Shown one piece after another: positions 36,903-45,450 of a stretch of DNA of 64,000 nucleotides. Both the position numbers and the translations under genes were made by a program. The stretch comes from Paenibacillus borealis (lineage in GTDB: Bacteria > Bacillota > Bacilli > Paenibacillales > Paenibacillaceae). A model generated the notes under the pieces. The model had not been told where the DNA came from, searched no databases, and was given only the letters and a program-made list of their open reading frames with translations. Each line of letters starts with the position of its first letter. Positions within the stretch are counted from its first letter, which is position 1. The stretch lies in contig NZ_CP009285.1 of NCBI RefSeq assembly GCF_000758665.1, positions 3,410,001-3,474,000 of the forward strand. Direction: 5' to 3'.

Positions 36903-37760
36903 TTATGGATATACCGTCATAATAACGCCGTCTATATTGTTGCCCGAGAACTCGACATGCCGGCCTTCAGGTGTAGGAACCGGAGTATTTCCAGTGACCG
37001 CAATATACGAGATCTGATATTCCGTATCGTTAACGGTAGCGGTGATTGTCTTCTGCTGCTTCAGATAATCCAAATATTCCTCCAGGGTGAAATGCTTATC
37101 CCGCATAATGATGCTGTGCGGCAGGCCGACATAGCGGAAATGCCAAGGCTCATACTGGATGCCGGTAATGCCGGTCTTATCTTCAGGATAGCGCAGAATA
37201 AAACCATAATCCCAGGCGTTATCCCGGAGCCACTGTCCTTCAGGAGCATGGCTCATCGCCATCTCTGTGGAGCCGATGTCGAGTGACAAGCCGAGATTAT
37301 GCTCGCTATAGCCGGGCGGAAGTGCGTATTCGGCGCCTTTGTCCTCATAGAGTCGTTTCTGCTCCGAGTTGTTCCGGTAGCCGCTGCTGATCAGGAAATG
37401 CTGGACACCCTGTCCGGCAGCAGCTCCCACCATAATCGAGAATTGCTCCGCTACCTGCTCGGAGAGCATCGTCTTGTTGTCCAGCAGGCCATACCCTTCA
37501 ATCAGCTCCTGATGCTCGGTAAGATTGACAATATCTTTGCTGACGCCCGATTTATGTACAGGGTATTCCTTGTTAACAAGCAGCAGGTTGCCCTGGTGAA
37601 CCCTGCTTTTAGGGATAACCGTCAGATTCTTGGAGCCGTGGTCCGTAACCACTTGAACGATAGGCATACCCTGTCCGGGAGGGACGTCTTCTCCGCCTTG
37701 GCGCAGCCCTTGATACCCAAGCAGCCCGGCAAGAACAACCCAAAAAACCCACTTCTTCAT
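36903..37760 (-). CDS. VanY-type D-Ala-D-Ala carboxypeptidase
   Basis: A 285-aa membrane-tethered zinc carboxypeptidase of the VanY/MEROPS M15 type, removing the terminal D-Ala of peptidoglycan stems. An N-terminal hydrophobic anchor (KKWVFWVVLAGLLGY) precedes SSGYRNNSEQKRLY, the first metal motif SEHNLGLSLDIG (SxHxxGxxxD) and the second EPWHFRYVG (ExWH). The ATG at 37760 has GGAGG upstream. An extra C-terminal stretch of about 50 residues (TVNDTEYQISYIAVTG) is unusual for plain VanY and is of unknown role. Confidence 0.9.
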   Translation of the reverse strand: MKKWVFWVVLAGLLGYQGLRQGGEDVPPGQGMPIVQVVTDHGSKNLTVIPKSRVHQGNLLLVNKEYPVHKSGVSKDIVNLTEHQELIEGYGLLDNKTMLSEQVAEQFSIMVGAAAGQGVQHFLISSGYRNNSEQKRLYEDKGAEYALPPGYSEHNLGLSLDIGSTEMAMSHAPEGQWLRDNAWDYGFILRYPEDKTGITGIQYEPWHFRYVGLPHSIIMRDKHFTLEEYLDYLKQQKTITATVNDTEYQISYIAVTGNTPVPTPEGRHVEFSGNNIDGVIMTVYP

Positions 37761-37894
37761 TTCAGCTTCCTCCTTGGACTCTATGTCCAAAGAATAAGGG
37801 AGTGAATTTAAAAAGAAGTGGGGTAAAGATAAAGTTTTTCTTAAAATATAAAAACGCAAAGCCGTTTCCGCGTAAAATAAAAGAATTTATAACT

Positions 37895-38992
37895 CTACTT
37901 AATTAGACCCGGAAGCCGCACCTCAAAGAGAGTGCGGATCGCGTCGCTCTGGACGGAGATGGTGCCGTGATGCTGCTCGACGATATTTTTGGCAATGAAC
38001 AGGCCCAGTCCGGTACTGCCTTCCTGATGGGTCCGCGCCCGGTCGCCGGTGTAGAACATATCGAAGAGAAAAGGCAGCTCTTCCGCAGGGATGCTATCCC
38101 CATAGTTGATCATCTGGACGATTACATTCTCCCCTTCCGGATTGCAGCGGATATCGACATACTGGCCGTCTTTGCCATAACGCACGGCATTGGTCAGCAG
38201 GTTCTCGAACACCCGGGCCAGCAGCTCCCCGTCCCCGGTAATTCTCATCTGCGGAGCCAGCGCAAGGCGGGCAGTCAGTCCGTTGTTCTCCAGCACAGGA
38301 TACAGCTCTTCGTTCAGCTGGACAAGCAGCTCGCTTAGATCAAGCGGGAGCTGCTCGACAGTCAGCATGCCGTAATTCATCCGGGTAATCTCGAACAGCT
38401 CATCGATCAGCTTCTCCAGCCGCTGCGATTTGGTATAGGCGATGGTTGTGTAATGTTTGATTTGTTCAGCACTTAGTTGTCCGTCCTTCAGTACCAGGTC
38501 AAGATAGCCGAGTACAGAGGTCAGCGGGGTCCGCAGATCATGAGCCAGGTTAAGAACGAGCTTGTCCTTGCTGTTCTCGGCGAAATCCCCGCGTTCCACC
38601 GCCTGCTGCAGCTTATCCTTGGCCAGATTCAGATCGGCGGCAATATCCTCGAATTCATCGTTGGAGGTTATATGGATGCGGCTCTTGAAATCCCCGTTTG
38701 CCAGCAGGCGGATATGCTGCGAGATCTCTTTGAAATAACGGGCATACGGCTTGGTGAACAGGAAGAAGAACAGCAGCGCCAGCGGAATGAAGAAGATCAG
38801 GAAGAAATTGAGGTCGCCGAAGCTGGCGATCATCCAGCGGAAGCGGGCCAGCGGGTCCTCCAGCTTAACCTGTGAGGTATAGTACATCTGCAGACCTTTA
38901 TAGAGGGCAAAAGTAATGGCGCCGGAACAGATCATGCTCAGAACGAGCAATGAGATCATTTTGAAGCGGAAGCTGCGGAACATATTAGCCAT
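37895..38992 (-). CDS. VanS-like sensor histidine kinase
   Basis: A 365-aa membrane sensor kinase with two TM helices flanking a very short extracytoplasmic loop (about 40 residues), then HAMP. HisKA follows with LAHDLRTPLTSVLGYLDLV, then a HATPase domain (FENLLTNAVRYG, GLGLFIAKNIVEQHHG). The short sensor loop is typical of kinases sensing the envelope, such as VanS. The start overlaps the end of the regulator gene by eight bases. Confidence 0.9.
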   Translation of the reverse strand: MANMFRSFRFKMISLLVLSMICSGAITFALYKGLQMYYTSQVKLEDPLARFRWMIASFGDLNFFLIFFIPLALLFFFLFTKPYARYFKEISQHIRLLANGDFKSRIHITSNDEFEDIAADLNLAKDKLQQAVERGDFAENSKDKLVLNLAHDLRTPLTSVLGYLDLVLKDGQLSAEQIKHYTTIAYTKSQRLEKLIDELFEITRMNYGMLTVEQLPLDLSELLVQLNEELYPVLENNGLTARLALAPQMRITGDGELLARVFENLLTNAVRYGKDGQYVDIRCNPEGENVIVQMINYGDSIPAEELPFLFDMFYTGDRARTHQEGSTGLGLFIAKNIVEQHHGTISVQSDAIRTLFEVRLPGLIK

Positions 38993-39680
38993 TGAATGTG
39001 TATCCTACCCCCCAGATCGTTTTGATCCATGTGTTTTTGGTCTGCTCTTCGCCAAGCTTTTTGCGCAGGGTGCGGATATGGACCATGACGGTATTCCCGC
39101 CCTCATAATAGGCTTCGCCCCAGACCTGCCGGAAAAGATGCTCCGCACTGAACACCTTCTTCGGATAGCTGGCCAGCAGATAGAGGATGTCGAATTCCTT
39201 CGGCGTTAGCTCAATGGGATTCCCGTACAGGGTGACCGAACGGCGGTCCGGATCGATGATCAGACCTCCCGTTTCCAGCACAGCCTTATGCTCCGCAACC
39301 GGCTGATTCAGCTGCATGGAGCGGCGGAGCTGCGCATTCACTCTGGCGACCAGCTCCATGGGATTGAACGGCTTGGTCATATAATCGTCGGCGCCGATCA
39401 CGAGCCCGGTGATTTTATCGAGATCCGACGTCTTTGCGCTCAAAAAAATAATCGGCAGCCGATGCTGCTCCCGGATCTGCCGGGTCACCTCATACCCGTC
39501 CATCCCGGGCATCATAATATCCAGCACCGCCAGATCAATATGCTGGGATTGGACTGCTTGAACAGCCGCTGTGCCGCTCGTGACCTTGATGGGATGATAG
39601 CCCTCTTTCTCCAGATGCAGTCCGATCAGATCGGCAATTTCCGCATCATCGTCGGCGATAAGTATCGTAATACGTTTCAT
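38985..39680 (-). CDS. VanR-like OmpR-family response regulator
   Basis: A 231-aa response regulator. The receiver domain has ADDDAEI, the phospho-acceptor Asp in LAVLDIMMPGMDGYE, Lys in DDYMTKPFNPMELVARV, and a C-terminal winged-helix DNA-binding domain (ELTPKEFDILYLLASYPKKVF, VHIRTLRKKLG). The DDYMTKPFNP block is characteristic of VanR-type regulators. It heads the four-gene van-like operon and presumably controls vanY and vanZ. The ribosome site GGAGAG lies about ten bases upstream. Confidence 0.9.
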   Translation of the reverse strand: MKRITILIADDDAEIADLIGLHLEKEGYHPIKVTSGTAAVQAVQSQHIDLAVLDIMMPGMDGYEVTRQIREQHRLPIIFLSAKTSDLDKITGLVIGADDYMTKPFNPMELVARVNAQLRRSMQLNQPVAEHKAVLETGGLIIDPDRRSVTLYGNPIELTPKEFDILYLLASYPKKVFSAEHLFRQVWGEAYYEGGNTVMVHIRTLRKKLGEEQTKNTWIKTIWGVGYTFNG

Positions 39681-39922
39681 TTCATTGTCTCTCCTGTATA
39701 GTCAGCATGAAAGAATACTTGATTGTGCTTTGCTCCTAGTGTACCCTATCGGATATGGTTTCGCGACCTGCTATTATTGTAAGTATGGAGTCCGGACGAG
39801 ATAAGATTATTTTTAAAATACTTATATTTGTAACATTTATTGCCGGGTATAGCCCGAAAGAGTCATGCCGGGCAAGACCCGGGAATGATAAAGTTATCAT
39901 CAGTATTAAGGAGGGGACAGCG

Positions 39923-40792
39923 ACGTATACCCGAATTAAAGTGCTCATCCTGCTGATTCCAACGCTCATGGTCGGCATCTGGGAGTTTGTGCGGCATCAG
40001 TTCCTGATGCAGTACATCTCCATGGACATGGGAAACTACTTAACTCCGGTGCTTGTCTTTCTGTTCAGTAATATTCTGCTGCTGCCGCTCTTCCGGATGC
40101 TCGAACGGAGCCAGCGGGAGCTGGAACGGGAGCGGGCGGCAACTGCAGCGATGGAAGCGCGCGAGCTGCTGGCCAAGGAGCTGCATGACGGAATGGCACA
40201 GTCGCTGTTTCTGCTCTCCGTGCGGATTGACCGCCTGGAACAGAACCGCAAAGACGGGGAGATCAGCGCAGAGAGCGTGGATCAGATTAAGAAAACAGTG
40301 CACGAAGTCAACCGCTATGTGCGACAGGCCATTGCCAATCTCAAGGTGCCGGTCAGCGGCAAGGAGAGCTTCTCCCTGGAGCGTTCCATTCAAGAGCAGC
40401 TTGCCGGAATAGCCGGTGAAGTGATGATTGAGGTGTCGCTGGACTGGCATCTGGATGAGCAGGCGCTAACGGCAGCAGAACAAGCTGAGCTGTTGTCCTG
40501 CATCCGCGAGGCCATTATCAACGTACGCAAGCATACGCGCGCAGGTAAGGTGTCCGTCTCCGGCCAAGGTGACAGGCTGAATTGGAACGTGACCGTTGCC
40601 GATAACGGGGCCGGATTCGCACATGCCGATCCTTTTGCGGTGAGCGGGAGCTATGGCCTGCAGATTATGAGAGAACGGGCATGCAGCATGGGCTGGAAGC
40701 TTGACTTACAATCCGGACCTGACGGAACAGTTGTAGAGATTGCGAAAGGGGGGACGACGGATGGAACGCTGCCGGGTGCTGATCGTCGATGA
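39923..40792 (+). CDS. NarL-type sensor histidine kinase, possible ACG start
   Basis: An approximately 289-aa HisKA_3 kinase. Two N-terminal TM helices (VLILLIPTLMVGIWEFV and LTPVLVFLFSNILLLPLF) are followed by a coiled coil and the phospho-acceptor box ELHDGMAQSLFLLSVRID. The HATPase region has EAIINVRKHT and NGAGF. The only good ribosome site, AAGGAGG at 39908-39914, points eight bases on to ACG at 39923 (ACG TAT ACC CGA), where an ATG would be expected. The next in-frame GTG (39941) is 26 bases away. Upstream in-frame ATGs (39755, 39785) give an unlikely N-terminus. It overlaps the regulator gene by 32 bp. Confidence 0.8.
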   Translation, partial: TYTRIKVLILLIPTLMVGIWEFVRHQFLMQYISMDMGNYLTPVLVFLFSNILLLPLFRMLERSQRELERERAATAAMEARELLAKELHDGMAQSLFLLSVRIDRLEQNRKDGEISAESVDQIKKTVHEVNRYVRQAIANLKVPVSGKESFSLERSIQEQLAGIAGEVMIEVSLDWHLDEQALTAAEQAELLSCIREAIINVRKHTRAGKVSVSGQGDRLNWNVTVADNGAGFAHADPFAVSGSYGLQIMRERACSMGWKLDLQSGPDGTVVEIAKGGTTDGTLPGADRR

Positions 40793-41426
40793 CCATGCGC
40801 ATGCGCGGGAGGCGATGAGTGAGATTGTGGCGCTGGATGAGCGGTTCGAAGTGATCGGCGCTGTTGCCAGCGGAGCAGAGGCAATCGTCTGGACCGGACA
40901 ATGGATGCCGGATCTGATTCTGATCGATATCGAAATGCCGGGTATGGATGGTCTGGAGACTACGCGGCGCATTAAGCTGGAATACCCCTATGTGAAGATC
41001 GTCATCGTCACCGTATCGGATGAGATCTCCTATCTGTTCGAAGCGCTCAAGCAGGGGGCGCAGGGGTATCTCCTGAAGAACCTGGCTCCGTCGACCTGGA
41101 TTGAGTATTTGCTGGCGATTGTCAGTGAGGAGGTTCCGCTGAGCCGGGAGCTGGCTTTTCAGATTCTGAAAGAGTTCGCCGTGACCTCCGTCAAGGAGGA
41201 GCGGGAGGCATTAACGGCGCGAGAGAAGGAAATACTGGGCTGTGTATCCTCAGGTTCGACGAATAAAGAGATTGCGGCCACCCTCGGTATCTCCGAGCAC
41301 ACCGTCAAGAACCATCTCAAGAATATTCTCCAGAAGCTCCAGCTTCAGAACCGCACGCAGCTCACCCGGTATGCCATGGAGCAGGGGCTGGCTTCGCGGG
41401 AGCGGGATTTTCCGGGGAAAAGATAG
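40761..41426 (+). CDS. NarL/LuxR-family response regulator
   Basis: A 221-aa regulator paired with the upstream kinase. The receiver domain (VDDHAHAREAM, phospho-acceptor Asp in LILIDIEMPGMDG, Lys in GYLLKNLAP) precedes a LuxR-type helix-turn-helix (LTAREKEILGCVSSG, NKEIAATLGISEHTVKNHL). The ATG at 40761 follows AAAGGGGGG and overlaps the kinase gene by 32 bp, indicating translational coupling. A ycnI gene follows 50 bp later and may be its target. Confidence 0.92.
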   Translation: MERCRVLIVDDHAHAREAMSEIVALDERFEVIGAVASGAEAIVWTGQWMPDLILIDIEMPGMDGLETTRRIKLEYPYVKIVIVTVSDEISYLFEALKQGAQGYLLKNLAPSTWIEYLLAIVSEEVPLSRELAFQILKEFAVTSVKEEREALTAREKEILGCVSSGSTNKEIAATLGISEHTVKNHLKNILQKLQLQNRTQLTRYAMEQGLASRERDFPGKR

Positions 41427-41476
41427 AGCTTTGCAGAAGGATGATTAGACTACATAAGAGAGAAGGGGAGATCCCA

Positions 41477-42130
41477 TTGAACAGACTTTTCCGTAAAATA
41501 GCAGCCCTGGCCGTACCTGCGGCCGCAGCACTTATGGTATTCGCAGCCGTGGCAAGTGCGCATGTAACGGTCAGCCCGGCATCGTCAAGCACGGGGGCCT
41601 GGGAGACTTACACGCTCAAAGTCCCGTCTGAGAAAGACATTGCTACTGTGCAGGTCGATCTGCGTATCCCGGCTGGAGCTGCATTCAAGCAATACGAGGC
41701 TTCTCCCGGCTGGGACGTAACGGTGGATGGCGACAAGGTCAGCTGGATCGCGAACGGAGACGGCATTCAGGCCGGACAGTTCCAGCGCTTCTACTTCACC
41801 GTCCAGAACCCGGCCGCCGCAGGCGATATCGCCTGGAATGCCTATCAGCATTATGCCGACGGCAGCGTGGTGCAGTGGTCCGGTGAAGAAGGCTCGGAAT
41901 CCCCGCATTCCATCACTTCAATTGCCGAAGCCTCCGGCGGAGGCACCCACTCCCACGGCTCCGTGGACATGGCGGATAACGGCACCATGACCATGGACGA
42001 GCATGAGGCCATTATGGAGGAAGAGGGGAACAGCTCCAGCGTGTCACCGATGCTGTACATTGCGCTGGGCATCTCGCTGCTGTCCTTCCTGCTGGCAGCT
42101 ATTGCTTTGCTGCGGGGGAAGAAGGAGTAG
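41477..42130 (+). CDS. ycnI: YcnI-like copper-binding protein (DUF1775)
   Basis: A 217-aa exported, membrane-anchored DUF1775 protein. The signal peptide ends VASA, so the mature chain starts with His29 (HVTVSPASSS), the residue that forms the copper-binding single-His brace in characterised YcnI. The conserved Trp-containing segment DIAWNAYQHYADGSVVQWSG follows. A His/Asp-rich stretch (THSHGSVDMAD) and one C-terminal TM helix (LYIALGISLLSFLLAAIALL) complete it. TTG at 41477 is preferred (AAGGGGAG six bases upstream) over the frame start at 41441. Partners YcnJ/YcnK are absent here; a two-component pair sits directly upstream instead. Confidence 0.9.
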   Translation: MNRLFRKIAALAVPAAAALMVFAAVASAHVTVSPASSSTGAWETYTLKVPSEKDIATVQVDLRIPAGAAFKQYEASPGWDVTVDGDKVSWIANGDGIQAGQFQRFYFTVQNPAAAGDIAWNAYQHYADGSVVQWSGEEGSESPHSITSIAEASGGGTHSHGSVDMADNGTMTMDEHEAIMEEEGNSSSVSPMLYIALGISLLSFLLAAIALLRGKKE

Positions 42131-42245
42131 GGCTGGAACCGGAGATTACCTGGAGTCCAGGTAAGTGGATTGAAGCAGATATTTGTTGAAGGAATATAGT
42201 AAGCATATCTGTTAGACTGGCCAAACTGGCTGTTCTGGCGGATAG

Positions 42246-42294
42246 AAGAACTCCGCGTTTGAGGTGAATAACACCCTCTGGTGCGGGGTTCTTT
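42246..42294 (+). terminator. terminator after ycnI
   Basis: AAGAACTCCGC pairs with GCGGGGTTCTT (one G-T pair), with an internal GAGGGTG-like hairpin. TTTG follows. Confidence 0.65.
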
Positions 42295-42304
42295 GCGGTT
42301 TGAG

Positions 42305-42376
42305 GGGATGTGGGGATGCTGGGATGTGGGGATGTGAGAATGTGGGAATGCGTAGAATGCTGGAATGCTGGGATGG
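42305..42376. repeat. octanucleotide tandem repeat, nine units
   Basis: Nine exact-period 8-bp units of the type GGGATGTG (variants GGGATGCT, AGAATGTG, GGAATGCG, TGGAATGC) are followed by a run of G. It is non-coding and lies between ycnI and the serine hydrolase. Confidence 0.85.
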
Positions 42377-42498
42377 GGGGGGTTCATGATGTGCTAATGT
42401 GCCTGCGATGATCTGTTGCACTCTCGCCGACTGGTGCCCAGCGCTTTTGTAAACTAACTTTATCTATGGATGCTCACGCACGCCGGTTGGGAACAACG

Positions 42499-42679
42499 GT
42501 TGGATAAACAACACTTAATTCCGGGGGAATTCCCTAAATGCCGGGCGTAGTTGGAAAAATAACACTTAATTTTGCGGGATCGGGCAAAACCGGGTGTAGG
42601 GGCAGAATTAAGTGCCATAAATCCAACTGTTTTTGCTGAAGCTCCAAAGTCGGGAGCAATAAGTGCTATAAATCCAATT
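42499..42679. repeat. four-copy array of a 22-bp motif, two forward and two inverted
   Basis: A motif beginning GTTGGA and ending CACTTAATT occurs at 42499 and 42550 on the plus strand, and inverted at 42606 and 42658. Steps are 51, 56 and 52 bp. The sequence is unrelated to the TTGTA palindromes, yet the two-plus-two layout and spacing are nearly the same. It lies between two convergent genes. Confidence 0.8.
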
Positions 42680-42805
42680 GTTATCCGGGTGCGGGATCTC
42701 TCTGCGAGAAAAGGCTGATAAATCACAGGTCACGTGAAACCAATCTTTACGGATGAGTTACTGAAACCTATTCCGTTTGTGTTCCACGAATATCCACATG
42801 CAGCC

Positions 42806-43738
42806 TTACAGCTTATCCACTAACGTATTCCAGGTCAGCTCAATAATCCCGGTCATATTATCCGGTTCGTCGGATACATAGGTAACTACTGCGTTCTTTT
42901 CCGGAAGGACGATAACATATTGCCCATACAATCCGTCGAGCCGGTATGAGTTAGGATAGGAGTTCATCCACAGCTGATATCCATAGCCCTGATGATAGTC
43001 TGCGGTTGCAAAGTCTGGAGTGAAATCATCTGTCTTTATCTGGACGGAAGTTGCTTGCTCCACATAACCGGATGGAATGAGCTGTTGTCCGTTCCACGCG
43101 CCTTTGTTCAGGAGCAGCTGCCCGAATCTGGATAAATACTCTGCGGTTAAATGTAATCCCGAGAACCCTTGGGGGAATCCCAATGGACATCTGTCCCAAT
43201 CAGGCTTGGGAATATCAAGCGGGTGGAATATTTTCTCATACAGATAGTCGTCCAGGTTAGTTCCGGTAGCGCTGCTAATGATTCTGGAGAGCATATAGGT
43301 GGCTGAATTATCATAGGTAAAATGAGTCCCAGGCTCAAAGACAACCGGCTCCTCAAAAAACAACTCAGCAATATCCCACTTCTGCCCGCTTCTCCAATCC
43401 GCTTTATTCACCGGACATTCCGCATGCCCGGCTGCCATACACAGCAAATCATGAATCGTGATCCGCTTCAGAAATTCAGTATCGCCAGTACAGGTATGTA
43501 AATAATCAGGAAAGAAATCTACTACAAGGTCGTTAAGTCTGAAATATCCCTCATGAACGGCAATCCCCACAGCCATGGAAGTAAAGGTTTTGCTTGCAGA
43601 ATATAATAAGTGCGGCTGTTCCTCCTCAAAATCATGCCTGGCTATCAGCTCGCCATTCTGCCTGACCATCACGTTCAAAACACGCAGATTTTGCTTGCCC
43701 ACCGATGCTACCAATTCGTCTAATAGTACAGTGTTCAT
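42806..43738 (-). CDS. serine hydrolase, beta-lactamase class C family
   Basis: A 310-aa cytoplasmic-looking protein of the class C beta-lactamase/penicillin-binding-like family; no signal peptide is visible. The catalytic motifs are SxxK as YSASKTFTSM (about residue 48), YxN as YDNSATYM, and a degenerate third motif near DGLYGQY. Such proteins are mostly esterases, amidases or D-amino peptidases, and drug resistance should not be assumed. A GGCGGAAC ribosome region precedes the ATG. It stands alone. Confidence 0.87.
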   Translation of the reverse strand: MNTVLLDELVASVGKQNLRVLNVMVRQNGELIARHDFEEEQPHLLYSASKTFTSMAVGIAVHEGYFRLNDLVVDFFPDYLHTCTGDTEFLKRITIHDLLCMAAGHAECPVNKADWRSGQKWDIAELFFEEPVVFEPGTHFTYDNSATYMLSRIISSATGTNLDDYLYEKIFHPLDIPKPDWDRCPLGFPQGFSGLHLTAEYLSRFGQLLLNKGAWNGQQLIPSGYVEQATSVQIKTDDFTPDFATADYHQGYGYQLWMNSYPNSYRLDGLYGQYVIVLPEKNAVVTYVSDEPDNMTGIIELTWNTLVDKL

Positions 43739-43888
43739 TGTTCCGCCTCCGTCAGATTGATAGGTTAGAGTATTTGAATTTGCTTAGTCTTACTATAGCT
43801 GGATATGTATTATACTGTAAGTGATAATGGTGTGAAGTTCTTAACTAACAAGACTTGATGAATTGTAGACGATTGCGGAGGTGGATAC

Positions 43889-44467
43889 ATGGCTGCTAAC
43901 TTCAATGTGATCACTTTTACCAAAAGCATAATTAATTTAAGCTGGCTACTCAAAGTCCTTCAAGAAAGAGGCTACGACGCTAATATTAATCAGATTGAAT
44001 CTATCGGAAATTGGGAGTTCAACGACTTAATAAACCACCCGCATGATGTTGAGATAGCGGAAGTCCTCGCGCTTCTTGAGAAAGGCCGCATTATATTAAT
44101 ATTTGGTGAAGTCCAGTCCAATAAGTTTGTGATGATGTTAAGTAAGACCGGAACCATCTATGAAACAGGAGTGTCTCTGGATACAAAATACATAGATTAC
44201 TTAGACAGCGATACGCTTAATGATGTTACCCGGCCTATTTATGATGAAATTTCGAATGTACTGTTATCTTCCGAAATGGTGAATAATTTACTTGTTTCTG
44301 CATTAGGTGTCGAGGTGGTTGTGGACTACGATGAGGATTTTCATAAGATGCATCTTGATAGTCATAATGTGGTTAGATGGGTTTTTGGCACCGAAGAGGG
44401 TCTAGGTGAGCATAATCTTATGGGTTACACGCGGGTAGCTGCTGGTATTTGGGATAGAGAGAATTAA
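43889..44467 (+). CDS. unknown protein, AT-rich island
   Basis: A 192-aa soluble protein behind GGAGGTGG. It is acidic with alternating helices and strands (SWLLKVLQERGYDANINQIES, then KGRIILIFGEVQSNKFVMML). I recognise no family. It begins a run of AT-rich single genes extending to 47950, whose composition differs from the GC-rich serine hydrolase and CotH genes on either side. The size and acidity fit immunity-type proteins, which is only a guess. Confidence 0.6.
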   Translation: MAANFNVITFTKSIINLSWLLKVLQERGYDANINQIESIGNWEFNDLINHPHDVEIAEVLALLEKGRIILIFGEVQSNKFVMMLSKTGTIYETGVSLDTKYIDYLDSDTLNDVTRPIYDEISNVLLSSEMVNNLLVSALGVEVVVDYDEDFHKMHLDSHNVVRWVFGTEEGLGEHNLMGYTRVAAGIWDREN

Positions 44468-44529
44468 GTTCTACAGATACGGGATATGAGAATAGCTAAT
44501 TACGATGACTAGAAGTTCTTCAGGCGGAG

Positions 44530-45303
44530 ATGAGCGAAGTGAAGTTCAGGCTATTAACTATTGTACCGATTGTCATTTTATTAATATCATGTAGTGCCGA
44601 AAATAAGGTTCATTCTGATAAAAAAGAGGTCAGCAAGGAGACTGTTCCTGCATTAAGCTACAAAGTTGAAAGTGACAGTTATGCTCAAAACAATATTAAC
44701 ATTATATATCCAAAGCTGGTTGATTTACCGAATGATAAAAAGGAAGAGGTTATAAATGACCTGATACGGGTAGAGGCGCTTGGTGCTCTTGAATCTTATT
44801 CATTAGATTTAGATAGTCACAATACTTTGGAAGTAGACTATCAGATTACATATAAAAGCGATGATTTCCTAAGCATTCAATATATTGGTTCAGCTTTTAA
44901 TAAGGGAGGAGCATATCCGTTAAATGTTTTTTATACAACAAATATAGATGTGGATAAAGAAATTAAAGTGAAATTAACCGATTTACTGGAGATCGATGAG
45001 GCATTCTTACAAGAATTGAAAAATGGAATCTACAAAAGCTATGATGACAATTTAAATTTGCGAGAGGAAGGAGTTATGAAAGATTTTTGGAGTGGGGTTA
45101 AAGACCAAGATTTACTTAATGATTTGAAACATGCAGATGAAGCGGGCGGGGCAAATAATTCAGGTATATTTAGTTATCTCACCCAAGATACACTGGGGAT
45201 AAGTCTTGCAGTTCCTCATGCGTTGGGAGACCATCTTGAAATGGAGATCGGTTATGAGAAATTGAGCGGAAATAGTAAGAGTGGTAATAGCCCGTGGGAG
45301 TAG
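44530..45303 (+). CDS. lipoprotein with DUF4163/PdaC-like domain
   Basis: A 257-aa lipoprotein with lipobox LISC. The mature domain shows the DUF4163-type pattern (INIIYPKLVDLP, EEVINDLI, YQITYKSDDFLSIQYIGSAF, GGAYPLNVFYTTNI) followed by a DUF3298/RsiV-like end (KVKLTDLLEIDEAFLQEL, GISLAVPHALGDHLEMEI). In relatives this pair occurs on PdaC deacetylases and RsiV-type proteins; here it is free-standing without an enzyme domain. The start may be ATG 44530 or GTG 44539; the latter spaces better from GGCGGAG. Confidence 0.75.
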   Translation: MSEVKFRLLTIVPIVILLISCSAENKVHSDKKEVSKETVPALSYKVESDSYAQNNINIIYPKLVDLPNDKKEEVINDLIRVEALGALESYSLDLDSHNTLEVDYQITYKSDDFLSIQYIGSAFNKGGAYPLNVFYTTNIDVDKEIKVKLTDLLEIDEAFLQELKNGIYKSYDDNLNLREEGVMKDFWSGVKDQDLLNDLKHADEAGGANNSGIFSYLTQDTLGISLAVPHALGDHLEMEIGYEKLSGNSKSGNSPWE

Positions 45304-45450
45304 TGAACGCGTATTTATTTTATAAATAAAACCTTTAAGTACTACGTTATTTTGCTGAAGATGAAATCACTGTAACTTTCGCTGACTTGCCGGGCTGCAA
45401 TTGTAATATAGTTGCAAGTATCAGTTGAATATTTAAGTAGGAGGTTCATT

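Noticed and set aside
42806..43738. Beta-lactamase conferring resistance
   Set aside because: No export signal and a degenerate third motif; the broader serine hydrolase call is all the sequence supports.
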